Below are positions 35,096 through 43,453 of a stretch of 64,000 nucleotides of DNA, piece by piece. The notes below the pieces were generated by a model. It saw only the letters and a list, made by a program, of their open reading frames with translations. It had not been told where the DNA came from and did no database searches. A program made the translations under genes and the position numbers. The stretch's first letter is position 1. Every line of letters starts with the position of its first letter. The stretch comes from Sphingomonas_E sp042693015 (GTDB lineage Bacteria; Pseudomonadota; Alphaproteobacteria; Sphingomonadales; Sphingomonadaceae), in contig NZ_CP170544.1 of NCBI RefSeq assembly GCF_042693015.1, positions 1,116,001 to 1,180,000 of the forward strand, in the 5' to 3' direction.

Positions 35096-38000
35096 TCAGC
35101 GCGGTTTGAGGACGGGCTGGGCGCCGTCGCCGATGATGACGAAATCCGCCCAATAATATGGGTGCGATGTCGCGGCATCCGCCATCAGCATCAACTGGCC
35201 AGTCTTGAGCGCGCCGGCGATCGAGGTGCCGGGTTTGGCCTCGTAAAGGCCAGCGATCAACCGTTCGGTCGCCTGGAAATCGTCGGGCGCGGGCCAGTGG
35301 CTCGCCAGAACCGATCGGCCGCCGGCGCCGATGAAGGCGCGCACCAGCCCGTCGAGCGCATTGCCGCCGCCGCTGGTGACGCCCGCCTCCCGCGTGGCTG
35401 CCACGGTCGCCTTGCCGGCGGTGTCGCAGGCCGAAAGGATCACGAGATCGGCATCGAGCCGCAGATCGTAGATTTCCTTGAACGTCAGCAGGCCATCGGA
35501 CTGCTCCCCGCCAAAGGAGGTGAGCAAAGCCGGGCGTGCCGGACATTCCGGGCGCGGCGCGGTGACCAAGCCGTGCGTCGCGAAATGGAGGATGCGATAC
35601 TGGTTGAGATCGGGCTTCGCGAGCACCGCGGTGTCGGAAAAGGCCGCGCCGGTAATGACCGCCGACTCGCCGCCGCCGATGATCGATTCCGCTGTCTTGA
35701 GCTCGGTGGCCTTGATCGGCGCATTCCACGCTTCGAGCGGCCAATCGCAATTGACCGCGCCTTCGGCCGAGACACTGCGGCTGGACGTCAGTTGGACGAA
35801 CGGATTGACCGGAGCATTCTGGCCGAGCCCAAGAAATTCATGCTTCGCAGCCGACGGGGCAGCGGCGCGCACGTCGCGGAATGCACGAGGGGAGACCGCG
35901 GTGCTGATTTCCGCCCTGCGCGCCAGCCAGGCGACATCGCGGAAATCGAAATCGTCGGCCTTGGGCTTCTTCAGCCGCGCATAATAGGCATCGACCCCGG
36001 CCTGCTCGGTCACCAGCAGCGAGGGCGGCAGCCGCAGCATCGCGCCCGCTGGCTCGAAGACCAGATGGTTCACGCCGGTGAGGCGATCGCCAATCGGGGA
36101 CATCAACTCGACATAGAGTTCGCGGGCCAGCTTCAGATCGAACGGGTAGGTCAGCCGCTCGCCATTCTCCTCAACCGAGATGGTGTTGCGCAGCCGATCG
36201 ACCTTGCGGTCGAGATCGCTGGCGCTCACCCCGGCGCGATAGGCCGTAGCCTCGGTCGGCGTTGCCCAGATGCCGTAGAGTGCATTACCGACGAGCACGA
36301 GCTTCAGATAGGCCTCACCGGGCCGCAGTGCCTTCTGCAACTCGCCGAGCGCCATGGCCTGCGTCGAAACCGCCCGATAGCGCGGATATTGTCCAAGCTT
36401 CGCCTGGGTCGCGACCTGATCGGCCTCCAGCGCGCGCAGACTTTCCTGCACCGTCGCCATCCGCGCCTGATCGTCGGGCGTCGGCGCCGCAAGCGAGGCC
36501 AGGCGGGCATATTCGACTCGGGCCCGCTCGATATCGCGGGTCAGCGTCACCGATTGGCGGAACAGGCGGGAGGCATCGTCGCTGCCACCGCTCAATTCGC
36601 GGGCGAGAATGGCTTGCGTGTCGGCAACGCCGGGGCGGACGAGGGTTTCACTCGCGAGGAAGAAATCTTCGACCAACGCTGGCTGCTTGGGGATCAGGCC
36701 CGCGAGCAGCGCGAAATAGGGACCGAGCAGATTTTCGAAGCCCGACGTCGTGCCGCCATTTTCGGTGACGGAGTTGATGACGTCGCGATAGAGACCGAGT
36801 GCGGTGTCATTCTGTCCGCGACGCGTATGATAAGCGGCTAGCCGCGCTTCGGACGCGGAGACGGCGATCGAGCGGGGATATTCCGCGCGCAACAGGCCAA
36901 GCCCGTCGCGCAGCAAGGCTTCTGCCTCGCCATAATTGCCGGCGGCTTCGGCCACGGCGGACAGCTCCGCCATCGTCTGGGCGCGGAGGCGGGTGATCGA
37001 GGTGACGCGTCCCTCGCGGATCGCCATCAATTGCGCAAGCGTGGTGGTGAACGCTTCGCGCGCGAGGCCGGGCTGTCCCTGCAGGCGCAGCACCGTGCCG
37101 CGCAGTTGCAGTGCCTGGGCGTCGAGGATCGCAGCCTTTTCCGCGAGGGTAAGCGTGGTGGCCTCGGTGCCGCCCAATTGCCGCACCAGCGGTACGCCGC
37201 TGTTGAGCTCGGCGGCTGCGTCGACGTCGATCTCGCCCGGCGCCGCGACGGTGAGCGCGCGACCGACCGGAGCTAGCGGGCGTTCGAGTTCGGCCGTGGC
37301 CTCGGCGAGCTTGCGCTGGTTGATCAGATGCATCGCCATGAAATTACGGCGCAGACGAAGCTGGACCGGATCGGACGTCGGAATCTTGGCGGCCTGATCG
37401 AACAGCGCATCGGCCTCGGCAAATTCGCCGAGGTTGGATTTTTGAAGCGCGCGATTGATGACATATTCGCCGAGCGCGGCCTGGCTGATCTTGCCGCCTT
37501 CGGCCCGCTGGAGGAGCGCGTCGAAGAACTCCGCGGCCTCGGCATAGGAGCCGCTATTGTTTCGGCGATAGCCTTCCGCCAACGCGCTTTCGAGATCGAG
37601 CGTGCCGGCCTGGACGCGGGCGAAGGCCGCGGGATCGGAAACGGCGGTAGTGGCGACGTCGACCGTGCCTTCGATCATCCGGTCGGTCGCGATGGTGCGC
37701 AGACCCAGCGTCAGCGCGCTGTCATAGCCGGTGAGGCCCTCGGCGACGTAGAGCGTCTTGGCGCGCGGCGCCGAATAGACGCGATATTCGACATCATTGT
37801 CCTTGAGCTTGCAATCGCTGACCGAAACCGCGCCGACATCGTCGAGTGTCGCCTGGCCCGTCGCCGCCCCGCAGGTGCTGCGTTCCGCACGGATCTTCTG
37901 GAGGCGGGCGGCAGGATCGCCCTCGTTGGTGCGCAGCGCATAGATGCGGCCGATGGGGGTCGCGGCATCGCGGCAGACAATGGCGTAAGCGCGATCGAAC

Positions 38001-38209
38001 ATGCCGACGATGGCAGGATCGACTGCAGTCGACTGGATCTGACACAACGCGCCCTGCTGGCCGCCCAGGCGGAAGCTGTCCTGCAGGCTGGGCCGGCCAC
38101 CGGGCGCCGCGAGTGCCGGGGAGGCGAGCGCAACCAGCGCCGCCCCCGCGCCGAGGACCGAACGAATCCCAAGAAAGCTGCGCAATTCCGTCTCCCCACC
38201 CCAGCCCAT
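35096..38209 (-). CDS. TPR-CHAT domain protein (caspase-like protease), exported
   Basis: 1037 residues. A signal peptide (about residues 9-35, SPALAAPG) indicates export. TPR-like helical repeats cover about 190-640, followed by a CHAT domain (about 690-1037) of the caspase/separase clan. The catalytic dyad is intact: His879 in HFATHG and Cys928 in LSACDT. The ATG at 38209 has GGAGG four bases upstream; a TTG eight codons inside (38185), with GGGGAG upstream, would give a shorter signal peptide and is a fair alternative. It is first in the block, closely followed by the cyclase. CHAT proteins often process or sense partner proteins. Here a plausible partner is the TpsA adhesin, which is an inference from context only. 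Confidence 0.9.
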   Translation of the reverse strand: MGWGGETELRSFLGIRSVLGAGAALVALASPALAAPGGRPSLQDSFRLGGQQGALCQIQSTAVDPAIVGMFDRAYAIVCRDAATPIGRIYALRTNEGDPAARLQKIRAERSTCGAATGQATLDDVGAVSVSDCKLKDNDVEYRVYSAPRAKTLYVAEGLTGYDSALTLGLRTIATDRMIEGTVDVATTAVSDPAAFARVQAGTLDLESALAEGYRRNNSGSYAEAAEFFDALLQRAEGGKISQAALGEYVINRALQKSNLGEFAEADALFDQAAKIPTSDPVQLRLRRNFMAMHLINQRKLAEATAELERPLAPVGRALTVAAPGEIDVDAAAELNSGVPLVRQLGGTEATTLTLAEKAAILDAQALQLRGTVLRLQGQPGLAREAFTTTLAQLMAIREGRVTSITRLRAQTMAELSAVAEAAGNYGEAEALLRDGLGLLRAEYPRSIAVSASEARLAAYHTRRGQNDTALGLYRDVINSVTENGGTTSGFENLLGPYFALLAGLIPKQPALVEDFFLASETLVRPGVADTQAILARELSGGSDDASRLFRQSVTLTRDIERARVEYARLASLAAPTPDDQARMATVQESLRALEADQVATQAKLGQYPRYRAVSTQAMALGELQKALRPGEAYLKLVLVGNALYGIWATPTEATAYRAGVSASDLDRKVDRLRNTISVEENGERLTYPFDLKLARELYVELMSPIGDRLTGVNHLVFEPAGAMLRLPPSLLVTEQAGVDAYYARLKKPKADDFDFRDVAWLARRAEISTAVSPRAFRDVRAAAPSAAKHEFLGLGQNAPVNPFVQLTSSRSVSAEGAVNCDWPLEAWNAPIKATELKTAESIIGGGESAVITGAAFSDTAVLAKPDLNQYRILHFATHGLVTAPRPECPARPALLTSFGGEQSDGLLTFKEIYDLRLDADLVILSACDTAGKATVAATREAGVTSGGGNALDGLVRAFIGAGGRSVLASHWPAPDDFQATERLIAGLYEAKPGTSIAGALKTGQLMLMADAATSHPYYWADFVIIGDGAQPVLKPR

Positions 38210-38396
38210 CGGGCCTCCGGATCGCTTCAGGGCGCGCTTGTGCGCCTGTTACGCCATTTACGGATTAGTCGGACCGCGGGTTGCGGCGATGATCCGTTGC
38301 GATGCGGCGCGACCCTGCATGTTTTCCCGAATCGCCAACAAGATACAGCCGGGTTGCGCCCGTGTCGAAGGGCTAGGGCCGCTTAACCCTGATAAT

Positions 38397-38410
38397 GTTT
38401 CAATTGAAAC
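38397..38410. promoter_or_regulatory. Predicted MarR operator (perfect palindrome) upstream of marR
   Basis: GTTTCAATTGAAAC is a perfect 14-bp palindrome 29 bp before the marR start. A near copy lies at 38888-38901 before hppD. It is probably the autoregulatory site. Confidence 0.7.
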
Positions 38411-38438
38411 TATAAGATGATTGAGGCATGATGGGTTC

Positions 38439-38888
38439 ATGGCCGCGCAACCGCTCCAGCTCGACAGCTTCATACCCTATCGTCTGTCGGTGGCGGCGAA
38501 TGCGGCGAGTGCGGTTATCGCCACGCTGTATCAGCGCCGTTTCGGCATCAGCATCCCGGAATGGCGGGTGGTCGCAATCCTCGGCGAAGGCGCTCCGCTT
38601 GCCCCGCGCGGTATCGTTTCACGTGCCAAACTGGACAAGGTGACGGTGAGTCGAGCCGCCAAGGCACTGGAGGATAGGGGGCTGATCGCGCGTTCCGCCG
38701 ACGACAGCGATCAGCGATCGCACCGCCTGATGCTGACGCCGGAAGGCCGCACGCTTTACGAGACCGTTGCGCCCGAGGCGCTGGCGCTGGAAGCGCGGTT
38801 GCTGGCAGGCTTTGCCGAGTGGGAACGCGGTGCGCTGGAAAGCCTGCTTCGCCGGGTGGAAGCCGCCGCCGAAGCTTGTGGTGCATAG
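38439..38888 (+). CDS. MarR-family transcriptional regulator of homogentisate catabolism
   Basis: 149 residues with the MarR winged-helix: residues about 45-90 include GIVSRAKLDKVTVSRAAKALEDRG (split: the recognition helix is KVTVSRAAKAL), followed by the wing DDSDQRSHRLMLTPEGR. MarR proteins usually bind palindromes as dimers and let go when a phenolic ligand binds. The ATG at 38439 was preferred over an in-frame TTG 18 bp upstream. It is followed by hppD and hmgA on the same strand, and near-identical palindromes sit before both marR and hppD, so a role in controlling tyrosine/homogentisate breakdown is likely. The inducing ligand (homogentisate or hydroxyphenylpyruvate) is inferred. Confidence 0.9.
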   Translation: MAAQPLQLDSFIPYRLSVAANAASAVIATLYQRRFGISIPEWRVVAILGEGAPLAPRGIVSRAKLDKVTVSRAAKALEDRGLIARSADDSDQRSHRLMLTPEGRTLYETVAPEALALEARLLAGFAEWERGALESLLRRVEAAAEACGA

Positions 38889-38901
38889 TTTCAACTGATA
38901 C
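38888..38901. promoter_or_regulatory. Predicted MarR operator upstream of hppD
   Basis: GTTTCAACTGATAC differs from the perfect site at 38397 at two positions. It begins on the last base of the marR stop codon and ends 30 bp before the hppD start, fitting repression of hppD-hmgA. Confidence 0.65.
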
Positions 38902-38931
38902 GATATTGGTCTGGTTTCAGGAGTGAGTGAT

Positions 38932-40005
38932 ATGGCCGACGCGCATGACAATCCGCTGGGTCTCGACGGGTTCGAATTCGTCGAGTTCACCGGCCCCGAT
39001 CCGCAAGCGCTAGCGGCCCTGTTCACGGCGATGGGCTTCACCCATCTGGCCGATCACCGCTCCAAGAATGTCCGGCGCTATGCGCAAGGCGACATCAACT
39101 TTCTGCTTAACATGGATGCTATCGGCCAGGTCGCCGATTTCCGCGAGGCGCATGGCCCGTCGGCCAATGCCATGGCGTTCCGCGTCCATGATGCCGCCCA
39201 AGCGTTCGAGGAAGCGGTGAAGCGCGGCGCGAAGCCGGTTGTGGGGCCCGTCGGGCCGATGGAACTCAACATCCCGGCGATCGAAGGGATCGGCGGATCG
39301 AACCTCTATCTCGTCGATCGCTATGGTGCGCAGGAAATCTATGACGTGGATTTCAAGCCGGTGCCGGGCGCCAAGCGCGATGAGCGCTCGGTCGGGCTGC
39401 ATACGCTCGACCACCTGACCCACAACGTCAATCGCGGCCGCATGGCGCATTGGGCCGAATTCTACGAGCGTATCTTCAACTTCCGCGAGATCCGCTATTT
39501 CGACATCGAGGGCAAGGCGACCGGCCTCTTCTCGAAGGCGATGACCGCGCCCGACGACAAGATCCGCATCCCGCTCAACGAAAGCCAGGACGAGCACAGC
39601 CAGATCGAGGAATTCCTGAAGGAATATAAGGGCGAGGGCATCCAGCACCTCGCGCTCGCCACCGACGACATCTTCGCGACGGTCGATCGGCTGCGCGCCA
39701 ACGGCATTCGCTTCCAGGACAGCCCCGATACCTATTTCGACATGATCGACAAGCGCCTGCCGGGCCACGGCCATGATGTCGAGGAGATGCGCAAGCGCCG
39801 CATCCTGATCGACGGCGCGCCGGAGACGGGCGGCGGCCTGCTGCTGCAGATCTTCACTGAAAATATGGTGGGGCCGATCTTCTTCGAGATCATCCAGCGC
39901 AAGGGCAATGATGGCTTCGGCGAGGGCAATTTCAAGGCGCTGTTCGAAAGCCTGGAACTCGACCAGATCCGCCGCGGTGTGATCCCTGGGCAGGTCGAGG
40001 CCTGA
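38932..40005 (+). CDS. hppD: 4-hydroxyphenylpyruvate dioxygenase
   Basis: 357 residues. A non-heme Fe(II) enzyme turning 4-hydroxyphenylpyruvate into homogentisate. Two vicinal-oxygen-chelate domains: the N-terminal domain (about 15-150) and the catalytic domain (about 160-340). The iron-binding triad is visible as His in LDHLTHNV, His in GIQHLALATDD and Glu in PIFFEIIQRKG. The C-terminal GFGEGNFKALFESLE is the family signature that closes the active site. The ATG at 38932 lies eight bases after AGGAG; a GTG nine bases earlier is inside the ribosome-binding region and less likely. It is followed 26 bp later by hmgA, which uses its product. Confidence 0.97.
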   Translation: MADAHDNPLGLDGFEFVEFTGPDPQALAALFTAMGFTHLADHRSKNVRRYAQGDINFLLNMDAIGQVADFREAHGPSANAMAFRVHDAAQAFEEAVKRGAKPVVGPVGPMELNIPAIEGIGGSNLYLVDRYGAQEIYDVDFKPVPGAKRDERSVGLHTLDHLTHNVNRGRMAHWAEFYERIFNFREIRYFDIEGKATGLFSKAMTAPDDKIRIPLNESQDEHSQIEEFLKEYKGEGIQHLALATDDIFATVDRLRANGIRFQDSPDTYFDMIDKRLPGHGHDVEEMRKRRILIDGAPETGGGLLLQIFTENMVGPIFFEIIQRKGNDGFGEGNFKALFESLELDQIRRGVIPGQVEA

Positions 40006-40031
40006 CGAGCGCGGCCGACGTGGAGGAATGG

Positions 40032-41351
40032 ATGCTTAAGCAGGTTGAGCGTGCCGGTGCAGTGGTGACGGCCAGCTACCAGCCTGGCTTCGGCAATCAT
40101 TTCAGCACCGAAGCCGTGGCCGGTGCGTTGCCGGACGGGCGCAATTCGCCGCAGCGGCCCGCCTTTGGGCTTTATGCCGAGCAGCTTTCGGGCACGGCCT
40201 TCACCGCGCCGCGGGCAGAAAACCGGCGGAGTTGGCTGTATCGGCTGCGGCCGAGCGGGGAGCATGGCGCCTATCGGCCTTACACGGGCGCGCGCGCCTT
40301 CACCATCGACGGCTGGGACGCGCCGCTGGCACCCAATCGGCTCCGCTGGTCGCCATTGCCGGTCGACGGTGTCGGCGCTGACCTGATCGACGGCATGACG
40401 ACCATGGCGGCAAATCGCGATCCGGCGGGCATGGATGGCGTGACGGTCCATCTCTATCGTGCCGATCGCGACATGGCCGCGCGGGCCTTCTTCAATGCCG
40501 ATGCGGAGATGCTGTTCGTGCCGCAGCAGGGGCGGCTGAGACTGCTGACCGAGCTTGGCATGCTGGATCTGGCGCCGGGCGAGATCGGCCTTGTCCCGCG
40601 GGGCGTGCGCTTTCGGGCCGAACTGCCGGATGGCGCGGCGCGCGGCTATGTCGGCGAAAATCATGGGGCCGGCTTCTGCCTCCCCGATCTCGGGCCGATC
40701 GGCTCGAACGGCCTTGCCAATCCACGCGATTTCCTGACGCCGCAGGCCTGGTTCGAGGATCGCGACGAGCCGTTCGAACTGATCCAGAAATATCGTGGGC
40801 GATTGTGGATGACGACGCTCGATCATTCGCCGCTCGACGTGGTCGCCTGGCACGGCAATCTCGCGCCCTGGAAATATGATCTGGCGAACTTCAATACGAT
40901 CGGCACGGTCAGTTTCGATCATCCCGATCCGTCGATCTTCACGGTCGTGACGGCGCCGTCCGACACGCCCGGCACAGCCAATTGCGACTTCGTGATCTTC
41001 CCGCCGCGCTGGATGGTGGCGGAGGATACGTTCCGCCCGCCCTGGTTCCACCGCAACGTGATGAGCGAGTGCATGGGCCTGATCCACGGTGCCTATGACG
41101 CCAAGGCCGAAGGTTTCGCGCCGGGCGCGTTTAGCATCCACAATCTGATGTCGAGCCACGGGCCTGACGTTGCGAGCTGGGCTGCGGCGAGCGAGGCAGT
41201 GCTTGCGCCGCACAAGATCGACGGCACGATGGCCTTCATGTTCGAAAGCCGCTGGCCCTTCGCGCCCACGGCCCATGCGATGGAGCTGGACACGCTCCAG
41301 CAGGATTATGACGCCTGCTGGCAGGGCTTTCCCAAGGCGAAACTCCCCTGA
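40032..41351 (+). CDS. hmgA: Homogentisate 1,2-dioxygenase
   Basis: 439 residues, standard for this family. Opens the aromatic ring of homogentisate to maleylacetoacetate with Fe(II). The N-terminal YQPGFGNHFSTEA and the C-terminal RNVMSECMGLI...SIHNLMSSHGPD segments carry the conserved His/Glu iron ligands. The start at 40032 has GGAGG at optimal spacing; a GTG four codons upstream overlaps that site. It lies in the marR-hppD-hmgA run; the downstream fumarylacetoacetate/maleylacetoacetate enzymes (hmgB, hmgC) are not in this window, so the pathway is completed elsewhere. Confidence 0.98.
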   Translation: MLKQVERAGAVVTASYQPGFGNHFSTEAVAGALPDGRNSPQRPAFGLYAEQLSGTAFTAPRAENRRSWLYRLRPSGEHGAYRPYTGARAFTIDGWDAPLAPNRLRWSPLPVDGVGADLIDGMTTMAANRDPAGMDGVTVHLYRADRDMAARAFFNADAEMLFVPQQGRLRLLTELGMLDLAPGEIGLVPRGVRFRAELPDGAARGYVGENHGAGFCLPDLGPIGSNGLANPRDFLTPQAWFEDRDEPFELIQKYRGRLWMTTLDHSPLDVVAWHGNLAPWKYDLANFNTIGTVSFDHPDPSIFTVVTAPSDTPGTANCDFVIFPPRWMVAEDTFRPPWFHRNVMSECMGLIHGAYDAKAEGFAPGAFSIHNLMSSHGPDVASWAAASEAVLAPHKIDGTMAFMFESRWPFAPTAHAMELDTLQQDYDACWQGFPKAKLP

Positions 41352-41421
41352 GCGCCGCTTGAAGCCCGACATCTTTCCCGCCACAACTCATGCCTTGGAC
41401 GGGATGAGGGGCTGACCGGGT

Positions 41422-43335
41422 ATGGCGAGCGCAGTGCAATCGACGGCGAAGCTGGGGGATGCACTCGCCCATGGCCGCGAGCTGCTGCGCTCCAACCCGT
41501 CGCTGGCGGCCGAACAGGCGGAAGCGATCTTGGAAGTGGTGCCGGAGCATCCCAAGGCGTTGACGCTGCTTGGGCGTGCGCTGGCCTCACTGGGTCGTAG
41601 CGAGGACGCGATTGCGGTTCTGCGCCGCGTGGTCGTCCACGATCGTGGTTCGGCGGATGCCTGGCGGACGCTGGGCGACCAATATATCCTGACGGGCGAC
41701 AATGAGGCTGCGGATGCGGCCTATGCGCAGCACATTCGGTCGTCGATCAACGACCCGCGGCTGCGCGAGGCGGCCGAGGCGCTGTGCGATAATCGGTTGG
41801 GTGTCGCCGAACGCATCCTCAAGCCGCATCTCAAGCAATTCCCCACCGACGTTGCCGCCATCAGAATGCTGGCCGAACTGGCGGGGCGGATCGGCCGCTA
41901 TGGCGACGCCGAAAACCTGCTCCGCCGAGCGGTGGAGCTGGCGCCCGGATTCACCGCGGCGCGCTTCAACCTGGCAACCGTGCTCTACCGCCAGAACAAG
42001 CCGGTCGAGGCGATTGCGGAGCTCGATCATCTGCTTGTCGCTGAGCCCGACAATCCCGCCTATCGCAATCTCAAGGGCGCGGCACTTGGCCGCATCGGAG
42101 ATTATGCCGATGCCTTGATCCACTTTGAGGCTGTGCTGGCGGCCCGCCCCGACGAGCCGAAGATCTGGATGAGCTACGGCCATTCGTTGAAGACGGTGGG
42201 GCGCCAGGCCGACAGCATTGCGGCTTATCGTCGCAGTCTCGCACTGGCGCCGACCTTGGGCGAGGTATGGTGGAGCCTCGCCAATCTGAAGACGGTGCGC
42301 TTCGATGCGGCTGATGTCGCGGCGATGGAGGCAGCGGCGCAAACCGAAGCACTGGCGGTGGACGATCGCCTCCACCTCCACTTCGCGCTCGGCAAGGCGC
42401 ATGAGGATGCCGGCGACGCCGACCAGGCCTTCACTTATTATGCGGAGGGCAATCGGCTGCGGCGCGAGCAGCTCGATTATGATGTCGATGCAACGAGCCT
42501 TTCGGTGGATCGGTGCATTGCGATGTTCACGCCGAACTTCTTCGCGGCGAGGGCAGGGCAGGGATGCACTGCGCCCGACCCGATCTTCGTGCTCGGCATG
42601 CCGCGCGCGGGATCGACCTTGATCGAGCAGATCCTGGCCAGCCACCCGCTGATCGAGGGCACGCAGGAACTTCCCGATATCATCAGCATGGCGCGCCGTA
42701 TCGGTGGCGATAAGATCCGATCGAGCGAGGGGCGCTACCCGGAAATACTTGCCGATCTGGATGCCGCAGCACTCGCGGCGCTGGGCGAGGAATATCTCGA
42801 ACGCACCCGCATCCACCGCAAGACCGACCGGCCCTATTTCATCGATAAGATGCCGAACAACTGGCTGCATGCGGGGCTGATCCACCTCATCCTGCCCAAT
42901 GCGAAGATCATTGATGCGCGGCGTCATCCGCTCGGCTGCTGTTTTTCGAACTTCAAGCAGCATTTCGCCCGCGGCCAGGCCTTCAGCTACTCACTCGACG
43001 ACATGGGCCGATATTATCGGGATTATGTGCGGCTGATGGCGGCGATCGACGCCGCGCTGCCGGGGCGGGTGCACCGCGTCCATTATGAGACCATGGTCGA
43101 CGACACCGAGGCCGAAGTGCGGCGGTTGCTGGACCATATCGGCGTTCCGTTCGATCCCGCTTGCTTGCATTTTCATGAGACCGATCGCGCCGTCCGCACC
43201 GCGAGTTCGGAGCAGGTGCGGCAGCCCATCTTCCGTTCCGGCGTCGAACAATGGCAGGCGTTCGACCGGCATCTCGGCCCGTTGCGGGCGGCGTTGGGCG
43301 GGCTTGCGGATACTTATCCCCAGATTGTCATCTGA
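41422..43335 (+). CDS. TPR-sulfotransferase fusion protein
   Basis: 637 residues. The N-terminal ~370 residues are tetratricopeptide repeats (for example ALTLLGRALASLGRSEDAI and the following helices). The C-terminal part is a sulfotransferase domain with the PAPS 5'-phosphosulfate loop in GMPRAGSTLIEQIL at about residue 392, the 3'-phosphate region (DARRHPLGCCFSNF) and a YETMVDD segment. Such fusions often sit next to TonB-dependent receptors in sphingomonads and caulobacters (recalled pattern), and here one follows 118 bp later. The acceptor, probably a protein or a carbohydrate, is unknown. No signal peptide is evident, so it acts in the cytoplasm. Confidence 0.9.
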   Translation: MASAVQSTAKLGDALAHGRELLRSNPSLAAEQAEAILEVVPEHPKALTLLGRALASLGRSEDAIAVLRRVVVHDRGSADAWRTLGDQYILTGDNEAADAAYAQHIRSSINDPRLREAAEALCDNRLGVAERILKPHLKQFPTDVAAIRMLAELAGRIGRYGDAENLLRRAVELAPGFTAARFNLATVLYRQNKPVEAIAELDHLLVAEPDNPAYRNLKGAALGRIGDYADALIHFEAVLAARPDEPKIWMSYGHSLKTVGRQADSIAAYRRSLALAPTLGEVWWSLANLKTVRFDAADVAAMEAAAQTEALAVDDRLHLHFALGKAHEDAGDADQAFTYYAEGNRLRREQLDYDVDATSLSVDRCIAMFTPNFFAARAGQGCTAPDPIFVLGMPRAGSTLIEQILASHPLIEGTQELPDIISMARRIGGDKIRSSEGRYPEILADLDAAALAALGEEYLERTRIHRKTDRPYFIDKMPNNWLHAGLIHLILPNAKIIDARRHPLGCCFSNFKQHFARGQAFSYSLDDMGRYYRDYVRLMAAIDAALPGRVHRVHYETMVDDTEAEVRRLLDHIGVPFDPACLHFHETDRAVRTASSEQVRQPIFRSGVEQWQAFDRHLGPLRAALGGLADTYPQIVI

Positions 43336-43453
43336 CTGTTGCTGCCCTGCAACAAAGGGTGATTGACGACCGTCGATTAAAGATGGAGCTTCCCCCCATA
43401 AAGCTGCGCTTAAAGCAGCACATAGTCGGCTCAAGCATTGGGGGTTAGAGACG

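Noticed and set aside
43337..43354. Inverted repeat TGTTGC/GCAACA after the sulfotransferase as a third TetR operator
   Set aside because: Its arms and spacing do not match the two 22-bp sites, and no T-run follows to make it a terminator.
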